From positions 1,736,001 through 1,800,000 of the forward strand of contig CAXXFD010000003.1 of assembly GCA_963662905.2 (NCBI GenBank): a stretch of DNA of 64,000 nt, written 5' to 3'. The notes beneath the pieces are model-generated. The model did no database searches. It saw nothing but the letters and a program-made list of their open reading frames with translations, and was not told where the DNA came from. Every line of letters starts with the position of its first letter. Positions within the stretch are counted from its first letter, which is position 1. A program made the translations under genes and the position numbers. The DNA comes from G963662905 sp963662905 (GTDB taxonomy: Bacteria; Bacteroidota; Bacteroidia; Bacteroidales; WRLA01). Shown here one piece after another: positions 43,876 to 53,192 of this stretch.

Positions 43876-45693
43876 TTATTCCACAATACTTTTAAATTCA
43901 TCCACTTCAAAGAATTTTACGAACTCACGATCTTCAGCTGCTTCAGCCTTACGATCAGGATTCAGTTTCAGCGCTTCAGTAAGGTTTTCAATCACCATTG
44001 CCTGATTATCGGTGCGTGCGCCCACAACGGCAAGCAGGTAATATTCCTCATGACCTTTATTTTCAGCACATTTCAATGTAGCTTCAGCTTCCGCATTATT
44101 ACCGCTCATCAGCTGTGCCAGTGCAAGGTTATAAGTACATGCAGAGGCGGCCAGTTTTGTATTGGCATCGCTGTATTTTGCATCGAGTATTGCTGCAATA
44201 CCGAGATTGTGGTCAGCATTTTCACCAAATTCAACGGCTTTGGCAAAAGCAATTTTTGCGGCATGCCAGTTATCCTGACGGGCAGCCAAAACACCCTGAT
44301 TATTAATAATTACACCATTTTTTGGAGAAAGCGCATCCGCTTTTTGAAGATAAGATTCTGCTTTGGGCAGCTGATCCAAATCAATCATCACAACAGCGGC
44401 ATTGTTAAATCCGCCCCACTCTTCCGGGAATTGCTTGCCGGCAGTTTCGTAAATTGCACGTTTTGCAGCAGCATCTTCGGTCAGTTCGGCTGCATGCATC
44501 AGCTCTTTATAATCCAGTGAATCCGGATTTGTGGAAGCAAGCATAGCAATTTCCTCATCGGTTTTCTTGGGCTTTACACATGTTACCGTGATGTATGCAC
44601 GACGCAGCGGAGGCAGGATGTCATCGGCCAGTTCGGGATAAATATCGATCATATTATGAATTTCTTCTTCACGTTTTACCGGATCCGACATTTTAATCAC
44701 ATTCAGAATCACGCTCTTATCCTCAAGATTAGATTTTTTGATATTGGTTGTAAAATCTGTCCAGTCCGGGCCACGACCGCTGACATTCCAGCTGATTTCT
44801 GTAGCGGCATCTTGGTAATTTATATTATTGTCATTATTCTTCGACCATTTTTTAAACTTCTTAAGAAGGTAATTCTGAGCTGCCTCAGCACGTTGCTCTG
44901 AGAGTTTGTCATTAAAAATCTCTTCCCCATCCGGAGAAGCCCAACCATCGATTGTGATATTGCGGATTTCCCAGCCCAACTGAATGAAATCGAGCAGTTC
45001 GTTTACGGAAGCTTTGGCTTCATCCACTTTGTTCAGCGGAAGGTTCCAGTTCAGGTCATGACGGTTGATCAGGAAATAAATTGGCGCTGATTTTTCTACC
45101 AGTGTTTCTGTTTTATAATTATCTTCCCGCATCAGGAAAATTTCATCATGTTTAATTTTTGTGGCTGTGCAGATTACACCATCAGCAAGCTTAACCTCTT
45201 TATAGGCATAGGCTTTTTTGTTGGTAATCATTTCCTGCACTTTCTCTTCCGTCAGTTCTACGCCACCGGCATCTTTTGCGCGATACACAACAGGAGTCAC
45301 GACCAGCTCGCTGGCATTCATTTCGGGTTTATACGCAAAAGTAGCCGAATAAGTAAACTTTCCGCCACTCTTCTTCCCGATTTTCGTTCCGGATCCTTCA
45401 ACTTTTTCGCCAATAAGATAAAAAGGCTCGAGCTTAAGCACCTGATCGCCATATTTCAGTTCCGGAGCAAGGCGGACCACAGCTTTTTTATCGAAATAGC
45501 CAGGCTTTAAAACGCCTTCCAGACTAAATTCAATTTGTCCGGCATGGGTTTCCAGAACTTCCGGTTTTACATCATAACGAACGGCATCGGGATCATTGGC
45601 CATCTTTTTAAAACTACCACAACCGGTCATTAAAAATGAGCCCAAAAAGAGCATCACAGACCAGAAAACGAGAGTGTTCACTTTTGTCTTCAT
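43876..45693 (-). CDS. OmpA-like lipoprotein with TPR-type C-terminus
   Basis: 605 residues. A lipoprotein signal peptide with lipobox LMTGC (Cys about residue 25). A beta-type region (30-200) is followed by an OmpA-like segment (ITIDGWASPDGEEIFNDKLSEQRAEAAQNYL, broken at the conserved GxASPxG core) and a C-terminal half rich in TPR-like helices (PKAESYLQKADALSPKNG, NNQGVLAARQDNWHAAKIAF). It is probably anchored in the outer membrane and touches peptidoglycan; a structural or assembly role is likely but unproven. It is 76 bp downstream of tatC. Confidence 0.8.
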   Translation of the reverse strand: MKTKVNTLVFWSVMLFLGSFLMTGCGSFKKMANDPDAVRYDVKPEVLETHAGQIEFSLEGVLKPGYFDKKAVVRLAPELKYGDQVLKLEPFYLIGEKVEGSGTKIGKKSGGKFTYSATFAYKPEMNASELVVTPVVYRAKDAGGVELTEEKVQEMITNKKAYAYKEVKLADGVICTATKIKHDEIFLMREDNYKTETLVEKSAPIYFLINRHDLNWNLPLNKVDEAKASVNELLDFIQLGWEIRNITIDGWASPDGEEIFNDKLSEQRAEAAQNYLLKKFKKWSKNNDNNINYQDAATEISWNVSGRGPDWTDFTTNIKKSNLEDKSVILNVIKMSDPVKREEEIHNMIDIYPELADDILPPLRRAYITVTCVKPKKTDEEIAMLASTNPDSLDYKELMHAAELTEDAAAKRAIYETAGKQFPEEWGGFNNAAVVMIDLDQLPKAESYLQKADALSPKNGVIINNQGVLAARQDNWHAAKIAFAKAVEFGENADHNLGIAAILDAKYSDANTKLAASACTYNLALAQLMSGNNAEAEATLKCAENKGHEEYYLLAVVGARTDNQAMVIENLTEALKLNPDRKAEAAEDREFVKFFEVDEFKSIVE

Positions 45694-45769
45694 ACAAGCT
45701 AATTAATTGGTTTATAATGGTTTCATAGTTTTCCACCAGCATCTATCAGCAAAACAAAAAAAAAAGTTT

Positions 45770-46591
45770 TTAAGCGTTCCGCTTCTTTTCAACGCGATCA
45801 GCAATACCAATACTGATTTCATAAAGAATCATCAGCGGCAAAGCAACCAGTATCTGGGAAAAAACATCAGGGGGGGTGATGATTGCAGACAATATAAGGA
45901 TAATGACGATCATTACCCTACGGTTCTTCTTTAGAAATGCCGGTGTGATAACTCCTATTCTTGCAAGAAAAAGAACTAAAACGGGCAGCTCAAATACCAA
46001 ACCTACCGCAAAGGTAACAGATAAAACCGTACTAACATAGGAATTGAGCGAAATTTGGTTCGTCACTTCTGCGCTCACTTCATAAGTTCCTAAAAAATTG
46101 ATGGTTAAAGGAACGATGATGAAATAACTAAAAAAAACGCCTAAATAGAACAGGAAGGAAATGACAAAAACAGCTCCGGCACTGTTCTTGCGCTCTTTTT
46201 CGTGCAAAGCCGGTTTCACAAATCGCCAAAGTTCAAAAACGATATAGGGCATACCGGCCACCAGGGCAACCATTAATGAGATATACAAATGAGTCATGAA
46301 CTGACCCGACATATTAATATTAATAACTTTCAAGCTGAAATTGCCGATACACAAAGCCTTGATGTTCAATAATTCAGAAATATGACACAAACCTCTGTTT
46401 GTCAAAAATGTATCACTTTTTGGAGCAAGGATAATCTGATCGAAAATAAAATTCTTTTTGATGAACGCCAGCACAGCCAAAAGGACAATAGCAATGGCAG
46501 AACGAACCAGATGCCAGCGCAGCTCTTCGAGATGTTCCCAGAATGTCATTTCTCCTTTTGGTTCTTCCTTATTTGGCTCATGTTTTGACAT
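45770..46591 (-). CDS. tatC: Sec-independent translocase subunit TatC
   Basis: 273 residues. FWEHLEELRWHLVRSAIAI is the TatC N-terminal signature (recognition of twin-arginine signals). Six membrane helices are visible, with FVKPALHEKERK in the cytoplasmic loop and ITPPDVFSQILVALPLMILYEISI near the end. TatC receives folded, often cofactor-bearing proteins for export across the inner membrane. A TAAATTTG box lies directly upstream. tatA was not seen in the window. Confidence 0.95.
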   Translation of the reverse strand: MSKHEPNKEEPKGEMTFWEHLEELRWHLVRSAIAIVLLAVLAFIKKNFIFDQIILAPKSDTFLTNRGLCHISELLNIKALCIGNFSLKVININMSGQFMTHLYISLMVALVAGMPYIVFELWRFVKPALHEKERKNSAGAVFVISFLFYLGVFFSYFIIVPLTINFLGTYEVSAEVTNQISLNSYVSTVLSVTFAVGLVFELPVLVLFLARIGVITPAFLKKNRRVMIVIILILSAIITPPDVFSQILVALPLMILYEISIGIADRVEKKRNA

Positions 46592-46595
46592 AGGG

Positions 46596-46603
46596 CAAAT
46601 TTA
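46596..46603 (-). promoter_or_regulatory. Putative -7 box of tatC
   Basis: On the minus strand TAAATTTG fits TAnnTTTG and ends 4 nt before the tatC ATG; a near-leaderless transcript is possible. Confidence 0.4.
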
Positions 46604-46642
46604 AGAAAAAAGCATTGCATGCGTTCTTCTGTTTCATCAATA

Positions 46643-47848
46643 TTAATGACCGAAAAACAAACAGCTGTCGCCATAACTCAAAAAGCGAAAATCATTTTCC
46701 AATGCAAACTGATAGGCTTTTTTCCATTGATCGCCAATCAAAGCGGATACCAAAAGCAATAATGTACTTTTGGGTTGATGAAAATTTGTCACAAGCGCAT
46801 CCACCAAATGGTAACGATATGAAGGAACGATCATCAGGCGGGTAGCACCGCGAATATTTTCGAGATGGTTCTTCTCCATATAGGCCAAAAGCAGCTCAAA
46901 TGCCTCTTTTCTGCTCAACTCTTCTTTACCTTTATAAGGCTCCCATTGCTCAACGAGAAAAGGATAAACAACATTCTCATTTTGTGCCACTTGCATCGCA
47001 AACCAATACAGGCTTTCCAGCGTACGTACGCTTGTTGTCCCTACCGGGATGATGGTTTCTTCAGCAGACAGAGCATATATAACATCTTTGGAAACCACGA
47101 TCTGTTCGCGGTGCATTTCGTGATCTCCGATTTCTTCGCTGTCAACCGGTTTAAACGTTCCCGCACCCACGTGCAGGGTCAGGCGGTAATCGTGGATATT
47201 TTTCGATTTTAATTTTTGAAAAACCTCAGGAGTAAAATGCAATCCGGCAGTTGGTGCTGCTACGGAACCTTCTTCGCGGGCATATACGGTTTGGTAGCTT
47301 TGCTTGTCGGCTTCTACTGCTTCGCGATGGATGTATGGCGGCAAGGGCACATTTCCGCAGGCATCAATCACTTCAGAAAAAGTCATTGCGACAGGTTCCC
47401 AGCGAAAAGCCACAATCCAGCTGTTGCCATCGGCTTTTACTTTTCTTGCAAACAAACTGCCCCCGTTCTCCAGCTTTAATTCCAGCTCCTGCCCTTTCCA
47501 TTTTTTCGAATTGCCTACAAAACACTTCCATTCGGCAGCACCACGCTGCGCAAAAGCAATTTGCATATCTTTTTGTTCCGATGCCGGTTCCAGCAAAAAA
47601 ACCTCAATACGCGCACCGGTTTCTTTGTAAAAAAGCAAACGTGCCTGAAAAACCCGCGTCTCATTAAAAACGAGTGCAGCACCTTTGGGAAGCATTTCAG
47701 GCAAATTGAAAAACCGGTCTTTCTGCAAAACCCCATCCTTCAGGATCAGCAATTGAGACTGATCCCGCTCCTTGACCGGAAACTTTGCAATACGTTCAGC
47801 CGGAAGCGGATAATCGAAATCCTCTATGCGGATTTTTTTAACATCCAT
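46643..47848 (-). CDS. queA: S-adenosylmethionine:tRNA ribosyltransferase-isomerase QueA
   Basis: 401 residues. IEDFDYPLPAERIAKFP at the start, then ALVFNETRVFQARLLF, YQTVYAREEGSVAAPTAGLHFT, LHVGAGTFKPV and TNFHQPKSTLLLLVSALIG are strongly conserved in QueA, which transfers the ribosyl part of SAM to preQ1 in tRNA to make epoxyqueuosine. About 50 residues longer than the common 340-360, as in other Bacteroidota. It lies 51 bp upstream of tatC in the same direction. Confidence 0.95.
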   Translation of the reverse strand: MDVKKIRIEDFDYPLPAERIAKFPVKERDQSQLLILKDGVLQKDRFFNLPEMLPKGAALVFNETRVFQARLLFYKETGARIEVFLLEPASEQKDMQIAFAQRGAAEWKCFVGNSKKWKGQELELKLENGGSLFARKVKADGNSWIVAFRWEPVAMTFSEVIDACGNVPLPPYIHREAVEADKQSYQTVYAREEGSVAAPTAGLHFTPEVFQKLKSKNIHDYRLTLHVGAGTFKPVDSEEIGDHEMHREQIVVSKDVIYALSAEETIIPVGTTSVRTLESLYWFAMQVAQNENVVYPFLVEQWEPYKGKEELSRKEAFELLLAYMEKNHLENIRGATRLMIVPSYRYHLVDALVTNFHQPKSTLLLLVSALIGDQWKKAYQFALENDFRFLSYGDSCLFFGH

Positions 47849-47883
47849 ATAATATTAATGTAAGCGATTCAAAAAATAAGCCG

Positions 47884-47891
47884 CAAAAGTA
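47884..47891 (-). promoter_or_regulatory. Putative -7 box of queA
   Basis: On the minus strand TACTTTTG fits TAnnTTTG, 35 nt before the queA ATG. Confidence 0.45.
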
Positions 47892-47977
47892 ATGCTTTTC
47901 GATGATTCGTGTTTTTTATGAGGATTTCAACAGATTAAAAAAAGCAGCGTGCCCTTCACAAACTTAGAAGTTCTATT

Positions 47978-50704
47978 TCACTTTCTTTTAACATTCGCAA
48001 GTTGCTCAATAAACTGGCGCTGGGAGCGATCCAAAGCATTAAAGCTGAGGATTTCCGCTGCAATTTCCGTTGTTTCCTTTTCGGCCAATTTGAGGAGGAA
48101 TAATTTTTTTAATTTCAGGCTCAGACTGTTATCAAATTCTTTTTTCTGGAGCAAAGGCTCCATACGCTCGCTTAACCCGCCCACAAAACTGTTGGGCAAA
48201 ATATAGCGCATGCTAAAAAACAGGGCATCGCAGAGTGCTGCGCTGTCGTCGGGATGGCTGATTTGAGCCAGTTTTTCATTTAATAACAAATCCATGGTTT
48301 GCAGGCTGTCCGTGGAACGGCTCAGCAAATAAGCCTGGCCTGCCTGATATGCCGGATTGAAATATTGTTCCGGCCGCACCATTTTGTTTTCCTGCCCAAA
48401 CATTTGAGCCGGGTTTCCTGAAATCCAGAGTTCTTCACGGATTTCCATAAGTTTACGAGCAAAATTCCGCGTATAAAAAGCCTCGGCAGCAGCATAGTCG
48501 ATGGATAAATCATAAAGCGACAATGCCTCAACAGCCGGATTTATAACCTGCTCGTCAAAATATTTTTTATCTCCGGCAAAGCGAACAGCCAGGTTTCCGG
48601 GCTGCGTTAAAGTGATTCGGTTTAATGCCTGCGCGATATCAGGATTTTTAAAAAGCTGATTAAAATCCGGCCTGATTATTTCTGATTCCGATGCAAAAAC
48701 CAGCACATTGGCATTGTCGGCAAAATAAAGCTGCCAATGTGGAAAAACCATATCCAGGCTTTTCAAAATGCGAAAAACAATTTCATCAGTATTTTCATAG
48801 AGATGGATCCATTGCACAAACATCCCGCCGGAAGCCAAACGATCCTCTGCAATCGAATAAAATTCGCGGGCAAACAAAAGGCTGTTGCCCTGCACCCAGG
48901 GATTGGACGGCTCACTGATGATCAGATCAAATTTCTTATCACTCATTTGCAAGAATTTCCGGGCATCATCAATGATTATCTTGCTTCGGGCATCTTGAAA
49001 AATTTTATTGTTAAACTCCCTGAAATGTGTGGCAGCATCAAAAACAACCGGTTCAATTTCAATCGTTTGCACTTCTTTTATTTCAGGATTATCGAGCAAA
49101 CGCGCAGAAGTGATACCCGAACCGAGCCCAATGACAGCCACATTTTGTGCTTTCGGTTTAAAGGCTTGCGGCATTATTCCAAGCAGGTTCATCACCAGCT
49201 CATCCGGGGCAGGATTTTCAGACAGCGAAACCGCCGCATCCGGCTTACCGTTGACGCTCAAGACCTTTAAGCGGTCTGAGCTAACAAAAACATCTACGCT
49301 TGCCAGCTTTCCGTCCTGATGAAAAATCACTGCATTTTGCTCATGCAGATGTCCACCCCGAAAAACGCCCGAAGCGGCCACAGATGACGGCAAATCTGCG
49401 AAAACCCAGCTGAACATCCCGAAGCCGAAAATCATGACAGTCATCCAAAGACTGGCCTTTTTCGAAAAAGGAAAACGCCCCAGACTGAGTACCATCATCA
49501 TAAAAAGTGCAGCAAATGCAGCCATAAAAAAAATATTTTTCAGCCCAAGAATTGGCAAAAGCTGGTAAACCGCATACATACCAATCATCCCGCCCAGGGT
49601 ATTCACAAAAACACTAAAAGCCGTGGCGTGCTTCGCTCCTGCAATGCGCAACATCCGCGTATAATGCGGGAAAAGATATCCGCTTAAAATTGATGAAGGC
49701 AAAACCAGAAGAGCGCCAAAAATGATAATTAAAGGAACAATAACCTCCGCAGTGGTTTCTCCGCTCAGTGAAATGACCCAATGAAACAGATCAAATGAGC
49801 CCACTGAAAACCACCATTGAAAAACAATGGCCACAGCCAAAAAGAACCATGCATTGCGCATGACACGTATTTCCTGCCCGTTTTTAATTTTTTTCTGCGC
49901 CAGCGCAGCTCCAAGCGCAATGCCCAGCAAAACACCGATTAAAACCGATGCAAAAGAAAAAACAGAACTTCCGCCCAAAATCCCGAGGAAACGCAACATC
50001 AGCGATTCTAAAGAAAACAAAATATAGCCCCCGACAAAAGCCGACAAAATGGCTTTGAACAATAAAGCGGGAATTACTGGAAACTCATTGGTTTTTTCAC
50101 TTTGAAAAACCCTATTCTGATTGGATAAAAACAGCAAAACAAAACCTGCAGCAGCCAAAAAATTGAGTATTGAACTCAATTGCATTGTTGTTTTTACATT
50201 AAAATTGGGATACAGATAAAAAACAAGCAGGAATACCCCAAGCAAAGCACCAAAGGTATTGAGTGCATAAAGCCATGATAATGACTTCGTAAATTTCTTT
50301 CGGAATGATTTTCGGATATATTCATGCAAAAGAGGCAATCCGATTCCGCTCATCATGGCGGGCGCAAACACGAAAAGCAGGAGAAGCACCGAACCTTCCC
50401 TTTTTACGCCTTGCAGCAAATCAAAAACATCTTGGAAGAAAAAGGCGCTCAATCCGAAAAGCAATTCTGCCAGGGCTGCAATAAGCAATAATTTTGGGCT
50501 TCGTAAGAATGTTATGCTGAGCAAACCTCCAAAAGCAAGTCCTGACATGTACAGCGCCACGGAAAGCAATTGCCCTTGGTAAGCTGAACCAAAAGCCAAT
50601 CGGAGGTAATGCCCCCAGCTGATTTCACATATCAGAGCAGGAATTCCCGAAAGCAAAAACAACAAGCCAATAATAAAAAGAGAAAGCGGGGCAGTACGTG
50701 TCAT
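47978..50704 (-). CDS. Membrane-fused spermidine synthase-like protein
   Basis: 908 residues. The first half (1-435) has about 12 or more membrane helices (LFIIGLLFLLSGIPALICEI at the start). The second half is a spermidine-synthase-like Rossmann domain: VAVIGLGSGITSARLL (SAM-type loop), VQTIEIEPVVFDAA, IIIDDARKFLQ and FDLIISEPSNPWVQG, which stands in place of the catalytic D-x-x-D region of true spermidine synthases. A helical tail of about 200 residues follows. Such fusions are widespread but uncharacterised. It is the third gene of the FG-GAP-protease operon (34-bp gap). Confidence 0.82.
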   Translation of the reverse strand: MTRTAPLSLFIIGLLFLLSGIPALICEISWGHYLRLAFGSAYQGQLLSVALYMSGLAFGGLLSITFLRSPKLLLIAALAELLFGLSAFFFQDVFDLLQGVKREGSVLLLLFVFAPAMMSGIGLPLLHEYIRKSFRKKFTKSLSWLYALNTFGALLGVFLLVFYLYPNFNVKTTMQLSSILNFLAAAGFVLLFLSNQNRVFQSEKTNEFPVIPALLFKAILSAFVGGYILFSLESLMLRFLGILGGSSVFSFASVLIGVLLGIALGAALAQKKIKNGQEIRVMRNAWFFLAVAIVFQWWFSVGSFDLFHWVISLSGETTAEVIVPLIIIFGALLVLPSSILSGYLFPHYTRMLRIAGAKHATAFSVFVNTLGGMIGMYAVYQLLPILGLKNIFFMAAFAALFMMMVLSLGRFPFSKKASLWMTVMIFGFGMFSWVFADLPSSVAASGVFRGGHLHEQNAVIFHQDGKLASVDVFVSSDRLKVLSVNGKPDAAVSLSENPAPDELVMNLLGIMPQAFKPKAQNVAVIGLGSGITSARLLDNPEIKEVQTIEIEPVVFDAATHFREFNNKIFQDARSKIIIDDARKFLQMSDKKFDLIISEPSNPWVQGNSLLFAREFYSIAEDRLASGGMFVQWIHLYENTDEIVFRILKSLDMVFPHWQLYFADNANVLVFASESEIIRPDFNQLFKNPDIAQALNRITLTQPGNLAVRFAGDKKYFDEQVINPAVEALSLYDLSIDYAAAEAFYTRNFARKLMEIREELWISGNPAQMFGQENKMVRPEQYFNPAYQAGQAYLLSRSTDSLQTMDLLLNEKLAQISHPDDSAALCDALFFSMRYILPNSFVGGLSERMEPLLQKKEFDNSLSLKLKKLFLLKLAEKETTEIAAEILSFNALDRSQRQFIEQLANVKRK

Positions 50705-50738
50705 GAGTGCAAACAGAGTTTAAAGGTGCTTTTCAACC

Positions 50739-53192
50739 TTAATCATTTTTGATGCAGCGAAGATAAAAAGAAGACTGATGTCCGGCTTTGCGCTCGTTCA
50801 CACTGGCTTTCAATGGGCTGAAATGCAATGAATAGGCTTTGATGGCATCGGCTTGTGAGCTGGTCCACAATTCGGTAAAATCAGCTTGACCCATAAAAGC
50901 ATTTCGCCCATAAGCAGCACCTGAAAGCAATAAATCAAAATCTGTATAACCACCTTCCAGCAAATGTGGCGCTGCTTTTGATGTAGCTCCTGCCACAACA
51001 TCAAACAATGCAACCCATTCCGCTTTTGAAGGCACATGCCATCCACAGGGACAAATGCCCGTGCAGCTTTCGGTGGTTTGGTAGGCCATCAGTTCATCCC
51101 ATTGGTAAAGGGCCCCATATTTCAAACAGCTATCTGACTGGTTATCATAGCAATATTTCTCAGGATTACCATTATCCTGCTGATTTTGCCCACCACTGAT
51201 CCGGTTTCCGAAATTGAGGTTTTGCTTCATCCAGCATTTTCCACCGAGCTCAAGGGTAGCATATTTCTTGCCATCGCGGGTATCGCTGAGCGAATCGCCA
51301 CAGGAAAAAGCCGGATTTTCCTGCTGTACTTCCAAATAAGCCTGAGCAGTATCGGAGCATCCCGCGGTATTGGTATAAGTATAGGTTATCAGATGTTGGC
51401 CTGTGCCTGCGGTTGCCGGATCAAAAATATTATTTGAAACAGCTGCACCCGAATAGGTTCCGTTTCCGGGCATTCCGCCCCGCAGCCTGATTGCTTCAGC
51501 TTCTTGACAAACAGGCGTATAGAACTGCAAATCCACATCAGGCAAAGCCAGGACATCAAGTTGTACCTCCCAGCTAAAGACTGTATCATAATCGGTGAAA
51601 GCCAGGCAGCGGTAAGAGGCTTCATCAGCCAATGATGCCGCAGAAAAATTCAGAATACTATCATTTGCAGCGGGAATATCCACTCCGTTTTTTTGCCATT
51701 GCAGTTGATAGCTTCCACCAACAACCTCAACTATCAAAGATGCGCTGTCGTTGAGGCACACTGGGGTATTGGAAGGTTGCTGCGTAAAATAAGGTGCGGG
51801 CATATCGGTTGCATAAACTTTAGCGCAAAGATCTATCACCCATCCTGCACTATTATCTGCTCCTACCGAATACCAGCTCCCATCTGAACCATCACCGCTG
51901 ATCCAGCACTTGCCGGTTTCAATTTGCGGATCTGAATAGCCTGCAATATAGCATTCGTAAGGGATTGGATACGTATATCCGGGTGTATTGTATTCTATTT
52001 TAATATAGTAATCCTGATCTTCTTCGATTAAGACCGAAGCGGACAATTCCTGCGCATAATAGCCCGGCCAGCTACAATTAATCAGCGGCAAATCAGCCAG
52101 ATGACCGCTTAGCACTCCATCTTCAAAATCCTGATAGATACTCATCTGTATATTTTCTCCTGTCGCCACGGCATATGTCCCCAGCTTATCGATGCGCATT
52201 TTAACAGGCGCGGTATATTTCAGCAGTGCATAACCGGATTCCGTTCCATAGCCCGTACTGTAATAATGTCCGGTGATGTCGTATCCATAGATACTGCTGT
52301 TTTGATCATAATCGAGCCTTTCGGGCCAAATAGCGTTATAATCCAGAACGGAATTATCGTTATAGGAAATATAAAAATAGCCGCTGAGCCCCCAGGAAGG
52401 GCCATAGCTGTTTTTACAAATCCAGGCTCCTGTGCCACCTGCAGTAACTTTATTATCGTCCCAGCCTACGATATCCACGGCATGGTTTACTCTTGGCGAG
52501 CCATTATAATAATAGGTATAGTCACTGGTATTCAGGTAACTACTACTGATATACATCATAGTATAAACCGCGCCGTAATCCAAAACAGCCTGCTTGATCA
52601 CATCCATATCATTGGGCAGGTAAAAAGCCTGATCGATGCAAGCCTGAGGTGTTTTACCGAGGGGACAGTCGCCGGGAACTGTTGTTCCTCCGGGATATGG
52701 GTCATCTGCTTCGGCGAGCGGCCCGGCATCACGGGCAAAATAAGCGGTGGACATCCAATGATTGCCCCAGAAGCTGCGCTCCGGCACAAAACCATGACAA
52801 TATTTCAGATTATTTTCGGATAAATCCCAGGTTCCCAAACCCAGTTTCAGCCAACGTGACTCCACGCTCCCAATCGTAGCATAAGCCCAGCAACCGTTGT
52901 TCGATTGTGGTTTCACGGGCGTTACCAGGCCATGATCGCGCAAATCGTAATAAGGATCAAAACTGTCGCGGCTGCCCAGCGCTTTTGGCTTTCCAAAATA
53001 CAATGTTGAAGGAGGCGGAACAGCGCCAAGTTCGATGCCATTCATATACTCAGATTCCAGGTCACCGGATTTTATTTGCTGTTGATAACGCTCGAACTGC
53101 GGATCCGTTTCAGAACGACCATGAGGCGCTTCCTGAGCAAAGCTGAAACTAATAATAAACGAAGCGATTAATAAGATTACTGCATGTTTCAT
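50739..53192 (-). CDS. Secreted papain-family (C1) protease with Ig-like and FISUMP domains
   Basis: 817 residues from the ATG at 53192, which overlaps the preceding stop (ATGA). Signal peptide (HAVILLIASFIISFSFAQ). The C1 peptidase domain (about 80-340) has Gln96 and Cys101 (PQSNNGCWAYA), His237 (VNHAVDIVGW) and Asn261 (CKNSYGPSWG). An Ig-like region (about 505-580) follows, then a PKD/SprB-like linker and a C-terminal FISUMP domain (KYATLELGGKCWMKQNL, WHVPSKAEW, FYLRCIKN). No T9SS sorting tail is present. Likely an extracytoplasmic protease, with the C-terminal domains for surface or substrate contact. Confidence 0.85.
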   Translation of the reverse strand: MKHAVILLIASFIISFSFAQEAPHGRSETDPQFERYQQQIKSGDLESEYMNGIELGAVPPPSTLYFGKPKALGSRDSFDPYYDLRDHGLVTPVKPQSNNGCWAYATIGSVESRWLKLGLGTWDLSENNLKYCHGFVPERSFWGNHWMSTAYFARDAGPLAEADDPYPGGTTVPGDCPLGKTPQACIDQAFYLPNDMDVIKQAVLDYGAVYTMMYISSSYLNTSDYTYYYNGSPRVNHAVDIVGWDDNKVTAGGTGAWICKNSYGPSWGLSGYFYISYNDNSVLDYNAIWPERLDYDQNSSIYGYDITGHYYSTGYGTESGYALLKYTAPVKMRIDKLGTYAVATGENIQMSIYQDFEDGVLSGHLADLPLINCSWPGYYAQELSASVLIEEDQDYYIKIEYNTPGYTYPIPYECYIAGYSDPQIETGKCWISGDGSDGSWYSVGADNSAGWVIDLCAKVYATDMPAPYFTQQPSNTPVCLNDSASLIVEVVGGSYQLQWQKNGVDIPAANDSILNFSAASLADEASYRCLAFTDYDTVFSWEVQLDVLALPDVDLQFYTPVCQEAEAIRLRGGMPGNGTYSGAAVSNNIFDPATAGTGQHLITYTYTNTAGCSDTAQAYLEVQQENPAFSCGDSLSDTRDGKKYATLELGGKCWMKQNLNFGNRISGGQNQQDNGNPEKYCYDNQSDSCLKYGALYQWDELMAYQTTESCTGICPCGWHVPSKAEWVALFDVVAGATSKAAPHLLEGGYTDFDLLLSGAAYGRNAFMGQADFTELWTSSQADAIKAYSLHFSPLKASVNERKAGHQSSFYLRCIKND

